Origin: Desulfobacteraceae bacterium
GTDB taxonomy: Bacteria > Desulfobacterota > Desulfobacteria > Desulfobacterales > RPRI01
Length of the DNA: 64,000 bases
Assembly: GCA_011391695.1 (NCBI GenBank)
Contig: JAABQB010000010.1
Span: 1 to 64,000 of the forward strand
Direction: 5' to 3'
Numbering within the stretch: the first letter of the stretch is position 1; each line of letters starts with the position of its first letter. This document shows, one piece after another, positions 58,770 through 64,000 of this stretch. The notes beneath the pieces were generated by a model. That model ran no database searches. It saw only the letters and a list, made by a program, of their open reading frames with translations, and was not told the origin of the DNA. Made by a program: the position numbers and the translations under genes.

Positions 58770-58941
58770 AAATACTACTCCTAAAACGAAAACATGGACT
58801 CTTAAAGGCTATATTTTCTCACAAAGGCACTAAGGACACCATGGAAATACTATTTTAAATATTAATAGGTTGTCTTTGTGATCTTTGTGGCTTGGTGTGA
58901 GATTTTGCCTTTTTTACGTATCCGCCATCCATGATGTTAAT

Positions 58942-58967
58942 AAAAAAAGGGGATTATAATAATCCCC
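58942..58967 (-). terminator. Rho-independent terminator
   Basis: minus strand GGGGATTATTATAATCCCCTTTTTTT, just past the 59032..59523 gene. Confidence 0.6.
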
Positions 58968-59031
58968 GGTCTTATTCAAACAAATTTATTGGACTGTTCC
59001 AGGGGTATGTCCCCGGTAAAAGAAAATTATA

Positions 59032-59523
59032 TCAGTCGATATCTTCTTCATTGACATGAAGAATATTCTTTAACCTTATTATCTCCTGTGAAACAGCTCT
59101 TTCGATCACCCTAATAAGAATTCCGTCAATTTTCTCTCCAAGCATTTTCTGAACCACCCGTTCAATAGCTTCTTCAAGCTGTTTCGCGGATACCGACATT
59201 TTGTCTGATTCTCCCTGACCGAGATCCAGATCAACGGTTTCAGAAATTTCACCGGGCACAACAATCCCATCTTCTATTTTTAGACCCAATGAGGCCGCAA
59301 AGTCATCTTTTTGAAAATTGTCTATCTCCGGAACATCGTCAAGGTCTTTAATAATAATGCCCCGTTCCTGAATATCGGGACTATCAACCGCCTCGGTAAG
59401 TTCGATGATTTCTTCCTCTTTATCCAATTCGCTTTTTATTTCATCCATCAGATTAATCAACTCCAGATCGCCGGCAGAATCTTTCTTTGGATTAGTATTA
59501 AAGGGTTTGTCCTTTTCGTCCAT
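59032..59523 (-). CDS. Acidic hypothetical protein
   Basis: Probable start MDEKDKPFNT with ggggggatcatt upstream; C-terminal helix KQLEEAIERVVQKMLGEKIDGILIRVIERAVSQEIIRLKNIL. Confidence 0.7.
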   Translation of the reverse strand: MDEKDKPFNTNPKKDSAGDLELINLMDEIKSELDKEEEIIELTEAVDSPDIQERGIIIKDLDDVPEIDNFQKDDFAASLGLKIEDGIVVPGEISETVDLDLGQGESDKMSVSAKQLEEAIERVVQKMLGEKIDGILIRVIERAVSQEIIRLKNILHVNEEDID

Positions 59524-59818
59524 AATGATCCCCCCATTTTTATAATAGCTCTTAGAAAAAAAGCGAGAGTGAAACAAGTCCCAACAATTACTTGGGAAAC
59601 TATCATATGCGGCTGTGAGTGTCAAGCTGTTTACCTTAATAAACCAGGATTCAAGGATTCGAGGAGGCAAGGGCTCGAGTAAAAAATCCGCCTGGATGGA
59701 CTGCATTACGCCCTGCACTTGAAACGCAATAGCTAACACATTCCCTGTATCTTGCTGCGGAGAGCTTTAATCCTTATAATTTATTTGCAGGAAGCCTTCA
59801 AACAATATAAAAGGAACC

Positions 59819-60592
59819 ATGAGGCTTTTTTTTATTGAAGAATCCGAACTTGCCGGGCCGAATCCTGCGGTAAGAGGAGTTGATGCCCGTCATATTATAG
59901 ATGTTCTGCGCTTAAAACCCGGAGACAGGATAGGACTATTTGACGGAACGGGGGAGCAGTACGAAGCGAAAATATCCGCTTTGGCTTCAGGAAGGGTTGA
60001 AGTTTCTGTTCTCGGGTCTTTTGATCCCGGTGTCGAATCCCCTCTTGAACTGGTTGTCGCCCAGTCTTTCCTGAAAGAGAAAAAGATGGATGCTCTTGTC
60101 CGCCAACTTACCGAGCTCGGTATTTCGAAATGGATACCTTTTATATCGTGGCGTTCGGTCCCGAGGCCGGATGAGAAACGTATCGTTGCCCGGGCGTTGA
60201 GATGGGAGAAGATAGCAAAAGAGGCCGCCAAACAGTGCAAGCGCGTTAAAATCACACGGATAGGGAAAACGGTTTCTTTTGATGAGATCCTGACTGTTGA
60301 AAAGAATTACGATCTTAAAATAGTATTCTGGGAAAATGAAAAAAACCTTCTTGATCCAAAGAGCCTGGCAGCCGGACATAAAGAATTGAAAAGAATTCTT
60401 GTGATGTTCGGACCTGAAGGAGGCTTTGAGGTTAATGAAATTGAAAAAGCAAAAGAGAGCGGATTTATAACAGCCGGCATTGGTCCCCGTATCCTTAAAG
60501 CGGAGACAGCAACCATCTGCGCATGCGCCCTGATGCAATTTCTTTTCGGAGATATGGGAAAAAATCTTGACAAGGGTGAGGGCTTAAAATAA
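59819..60592 (+). CDS. rsmE: 16S rRNA m3U1498 methyltransferase
   Basis: HIIDVLRLKPGDRIGLFDGTG, VVAQSFLKEKKMDALVRQLTELGI, VMFGPEGGFEVNEIE, GPRILKAETA. Confidence 0.93.
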   Translation: MRLFFIEESELAGPNPAVRGVDARHIIDVLRLKPGDRIGLFDGTGEQYEAKISALASGRVEVSVLGSFDPGVESPLELVVAQSFLKEKKMDALVRQLTELGISKWIPFISWRSVPRPDEKRIVARALRWEKIAKEAAKQCKRVKITRIGKTVSFDEILTVEKNYDLKIVFWENEKNLLDPKSLAAGHKELKRILVMFGPEGGFEVNEIEKAKESGFITAGIGPRILKAETATICACALMQFLFGDMGKNLDKGEGLK

Positions 60593-60612
60593 AAAGGACT
60601 CCTGCTTTTTAA

Positions 60613-60685
<73 letters not shown>

Positions 60686-60702
60686 CCTGAATAATCAAGG
60701 GG

Positions 60703-60733
60703 TTACAGCTTTCAAGCTGTGGCCCTTTTTTTT
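60703..60733 (+). terminator. Rho-independent terminator after tRNA-Phe
   Basis: ACAGCTTTCAAGCTGT then T-tract. Confidence 0.55.
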
Positions 60734-61148
60734 CCCGTGTTTCCAGTGTTTTATTGATAATACGACGATATGTGGAGAATTATCCTGCTATTAACACTAT
60801 ATAATTTCTTCATTTGATGAGAGCAAATTAAAGCATATTATCAGCAACTCCTTATTAAAAAAGGAGATTTATATCAGCATGACTTAGAATATGTTGATGG
60901 TATCAATTGGAAGTCAATGAAGGCTGTTATCGTTTATCAATCAGCATTTCATTTCTTGATTTCAAAGAATATTTTCTTCATAGTAACCTTTAAAATAATA
61001 CGCACTACGATTAAAATTTCAAATAGTTGCACATTACCCGCAAGATGGTTTGTCAACTAACAGGGATCAACACAATGGAATCGTGTTTCAGAAAGAGGCC
61101 GCGTTTTTTTAGGGGCTTTTTAAACCAAATTGTTAAGGAGTCCAGGAA

Positions 61149-61901
61149 ATGAAAAAAGTGTTCGGCCTAATCATCTTTATTGTGGCATTATCACTCATTT
61201 CCTGCAGCGGCGGAGGAGGTGGTGGGGAGAGCCCTCCATCCTATAGTGTCCAGGATTGGCAGAATTTATATGACTACAATGCCTACGCAACTGATGGATA
61301 TACAACTAGATGGCCTGGTACTGTTATAACACATAATGTGCATCCTGAATATTTTCAACGTTGGGAAAGCAGCACTGGGGGAAGGGTACAATTTCAGTTT
61401 GTTTCACATCAACCATCGGACGGAATCTCTGTTAGCCTTGCTCCTGATTTAAATACAGCGGGAACAACGAAGTGGTGGGTTCTTAAAACTAGCGGACATA
61501 TTGTAAAAGCGGAAATATATATCAATCCCGATTACTGGAACCCAACGGATGGCCCCCATGTTTTAACACATGAAGCCGGTCACGCTCTTGGATTTAATGG
61601 CCACACGAATGATGGTTGCCTTATGGATCCGAGCATACAATCAGAAGACTGTATCAGCGATGCTGTTGCCCGAATTATGACGCATTTGTATTCATATCCA
61701 CCGCACACAGATGTAGCCGCCAATATTTCACAAGAAACAATTGAGCAATCTCTGATGATTAAACGGGATGACGGCTCTTTACTTATAAAAACGCCTGGGG
61801 GAGATTATTATGTAAAAGAGGTCGATGAAGATACCTTGCTCTTTAGCAATGGCCCATTCTATAATGGCCGCGTTGAACCATTACCGGAGTTGCAACCGTG
61901 A
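61149..61901 (+). CDS. Lipoprotein with metzincin-type zinc protease motif
   Basis: Lipobox LISC followed by GGGGGGE; HEAGHALGFNGH plus Met-turn CLMDPS. Confidence 0.75.
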   Translation: MKKVFGLIIFIVALSLISCSGGGGGGESPPSYSVQDWQNLYDYNAYATDGYTTRWPGTVITHNVHPEYFQRWESSTGGRVQFQFVSHQPSDGISVSLAPDLNTAGTTKWWVLKTSGHIVKAEIYINPDYWNPTDGPHVLTHEAGHALGFNGHTNDGCLMDPSIQSEDCISDAVARIMTHLYSYPPHTDVAANISQETIEQSLMIKRDDGSLLIKTPGGDYYVKEVDEDTLLFSNGPFYNGRVEPLPELQP

Positions 61902-61917
61902 AAATAAGTTTGTGAGT

Positions 61918-62373
61918 ATGAAAAAATTTGCTGTATATTTTCTTTTGTTGTGTGTGATCATGATATGCTCAAATAGCCTTGCGCAGACAGAACATGATTT
62001 TTCTGTCATCATAGCAGATCAGGAATATTCTGAAATATGGCGGAAGGTGCTTAAGCGACTTGATGGATTCCCGATTGCTGAGGCAGATAGTATAAACGGA
62101 TTAATCAAATCAGGCAAAATCACGTTCAAGCTATCAGGCATCTTGAGAGCAAAATATTTAGAAGAGAGTCAGGAATTTCAAATTCAAATAAAGGAACAAA
62201 AACCAGGCATTACATCAATTACTGCAACAATTAGAATATCGCGACTGTTGAGAAATGGAGACAGGATCGACATTACTGATACAAGTGATTATGAAAGAAC
62301 TTTACTGGATCATATAACTACTTATGACGATAAAAAGTTAACTCCATCTAATTTTATGCAAAAAACAAGGTAG
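61918..62373 (+). CDS. Small secreted hypothetical protein
   Basis: Signal peptide MKKFAVYFLLLCVIMICSNSLAQ; internal start preferred over 61825. Confidence 0.6.
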   Translation: MKKFAVYFLLLCVIMICSNSLAQTEHDFSVIIADQEYSEIWRKVLKRLDGFPIAEADSINGLIKSGKITFKLSGILRAKYLEESQEFQIQIKEQKPGITSITATIRISRLLRNGDRIDITDTSDYERTLLDHITTYDDKKLTPSNFMQKTR

Positions 62374-62711
62374 CCGAAAAGTTTTTTTCAAGGATGCCGA
62401 AAATCGGTTCGAATCGCTATTTGCAGTTCTTTCTCCTTACATCCCGGATATTCCAAGGCGTGTTTTATTATGGGAGCAAAGGAACTTCAAAAAATATGGA
62501 GCGGCGTCCAATTCCCCAATAATCACCAATCCACCACAACATATAGTATCTGTTAAAGCTTGACATACAAGTCGATTTCTGAGAGACATCAAATCACTAG
62601 GGGGAAATTCTTATCCCAAATTTAGAATATGGTAAATATTGCGCAGAACATCGGCAAGAGGAACCGGATTATTTCTGCGGTCATCAGACATAAACGAACA
62701 CAAAGGCATAT

Positions 62712-63740
62712 ATGGGTAAAAAGCAAAGCAGGACAGGCGAGCATTTTTACTTTTTCTTTGCCTGCATCATATTGACATCAATTTTCATATGCGGGTGCGG
62801 TCACCTTTATGAGGGATATCTGGCCAAGCCCACCCTCCAGGAGGCGGATGATTTTTTCAGCCAGGGAAGCTACAAAGCCTCTCTGAGCAAATACCAACAG
62901 ATTATTGGAAAATATCCCTCTGTGGGAGACAGGGTCCTTTTCGAGATGGGTATTATTTATGCGCATCCCGGGAATGAACAAAAAGATTATCAGAAATCCA
63001 TGGAATGTTTTCAGAAAATCATAAGGGATTATCCTGAGAGTCGTTACAGGCAGGACAGTGAGATGATGATATTTTATATCAATAATGTCACCATCAAGGA
63101 TAAGAGGATTGATACGCTGCAAACACAGATTGATACGCTGCAAACACAGATTGAGACGCTCGGACAAGAGGTTAGAATCAAGGGGAATGAGATTATTAGA
63201 AAGCAAAGTAAGATTGATGCACTGGAACAAGGGGTTAAAAGCAAGGAGAGCGAGATAATTGCACTGCAAAAAAAGATTGAAGAGCTTGAACAAAAGGTTT
63301 TTGTAATCCAGAATGGACCGGCAGATAAGATTCTGATAGAAAAGAAAGAAAGACGATTGACGATGATCTCAAAGGACAAAGTTCTCAAGACGTACAAGAT
63401 AGCCCTGGGGGGAAACCCGGATGGTCCAAAAGAAAGGCAAGGCGATAACAAAACCCCGGAAGGAACCTACTTCATCGATTCAAGGAACAATAACAGCCGT
63501 TATCACCTCTCTCTTCATATTTCCTATCCAAACGAGAAAGACAAAAAGCGGGCAAAAGAAATTGGCGTTTCTCCGGGTGGAGACATTATGATTCATGGCA
63601 TTAAAAATGGTTTCTCGTGGGTTGGTGATTCTCACACAGGGATTGATTGGACTAAAGGATGTATTGCCGTTACAGACGAAGAGATAGAGGAAATTGACAA
63701 GTTAGTGCCAAATGGTACGATTGTTGAAATAAGGCCATAG
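62712..63740 (+). CDS. Lipoprotein with TPR-like region, heptad coiled coil and YkuD L,D-transpeptidase domain
   Basis: Lipobox IFICGC; KTPEGTYFID, IMIHGIKNGFSWVG..GIDWTKGCIAVTDEEIEEI. Confidence 0.88.
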   Translation: MGKKQSRTGEHFYFFFACIILTSIFICGCGHLYEGYLAKPTLQEADDFFSQGSYKASLSKYQQIIGKYPSVGDRVLFEMGIIYAHPGNEQKDYQKSMECFQKIIRDYPESRYRQDSEMMIFYINNVTIKDKRIDTLQTQIDTLQTQIETLGQEVRIKGNEIIRKQSKIDALEQGVKSKESEIIALQKKIEELEQKVFVIQNGPADKILIEKKERRLTMISKDKVLKTYKIALGGNPDGPKERQGDNKTPEGTYFIDSRNNNSRYHLSLHISYPNEKDKKRAKEIGVSPGGDIMIHGIKNGFSWVGDSHTGIDWTKGCIAVTDEEIEEIDKLVPNGTIVEIRP

Positions 63741-63785
63741 TGGTTTTAATTTTTCTTCATTAAACAGGATATCTTATTAAATTCA

Positions 63786-64000
63786 TGTGCCGAATCATTG
63801 ACGTGTCAATCTTATCCGCGGGGCTTCGTCTTATCGTTCTATTTATTTTCATTTTATCTCTCCTTTTATCTCTCCTTTTATCTCTCCCTGGATGCGCCGT
63901 ATCGAAGAATGTTCTGGTGATGCCCTTGCCTGCTCCAAGCCCGCCGGTAGAAAAGATCGAACGACCTGAAATTCCGGTTGTATTGGAAGAAAAGATTGAA
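63786..64000 (+). CDS. Lipoprotein N-terminus, truncated by window end
   Basis: MCRIIDVSILSAGLRLIVLFIFILSLLLSLLLSLPGCAVSKN; no stop before 64000. Confidence 0.5.

Noticed and set aside
62383-62560. Possible decayed coding sequence between the secreted protein and the LDT lipoprotein
   Set aside because: Short open stretches in more than one frame but no recognisable family.

Overview
64 kb window of what looks like a Desulfobacterota-type chromosome (inference from gene content, not tested). It is mostly housekeeping: recD2, msrAB, mnmG, metG, ricT-like, holB, HU, lptD, surE, tmk, leuCD, lepA, nadC, valS, rsmE and two tRNAs. It also has two transport regions: a sigma54-linked SDR/Liv/acyl-CoA ligase operon and a dpp operon. 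Accessory DNA is limited to one IS with ~48-bp inverted termini, a HicAB module beside it, and several families of short intergenic repeats. Main points for follow-up: (1) a single ORF fusing a complete cysteine synthase to a CysRS-like domain whose KMSKS motif reads KVDDT; (2) a modular intergenic repeat family with TGACGGCTTCGTAAAAAGTC-type ends that supplies the stop codons of holB and leuD and interrupts a DUF3124 pseudogene; (3) a -24/-12 promoter plus TGTAGAA boxes ahead of the SDR-Liv operon; (4) a rhomboid protease with a DnaJ-C-like tail; (5) a 20-bp perfect palindrome upstream of DUF134/NifX. No CRISPR array, prophage or obvious multi-gene defence island was seen. All family calls come from motif recognition by eye; no database search was run.
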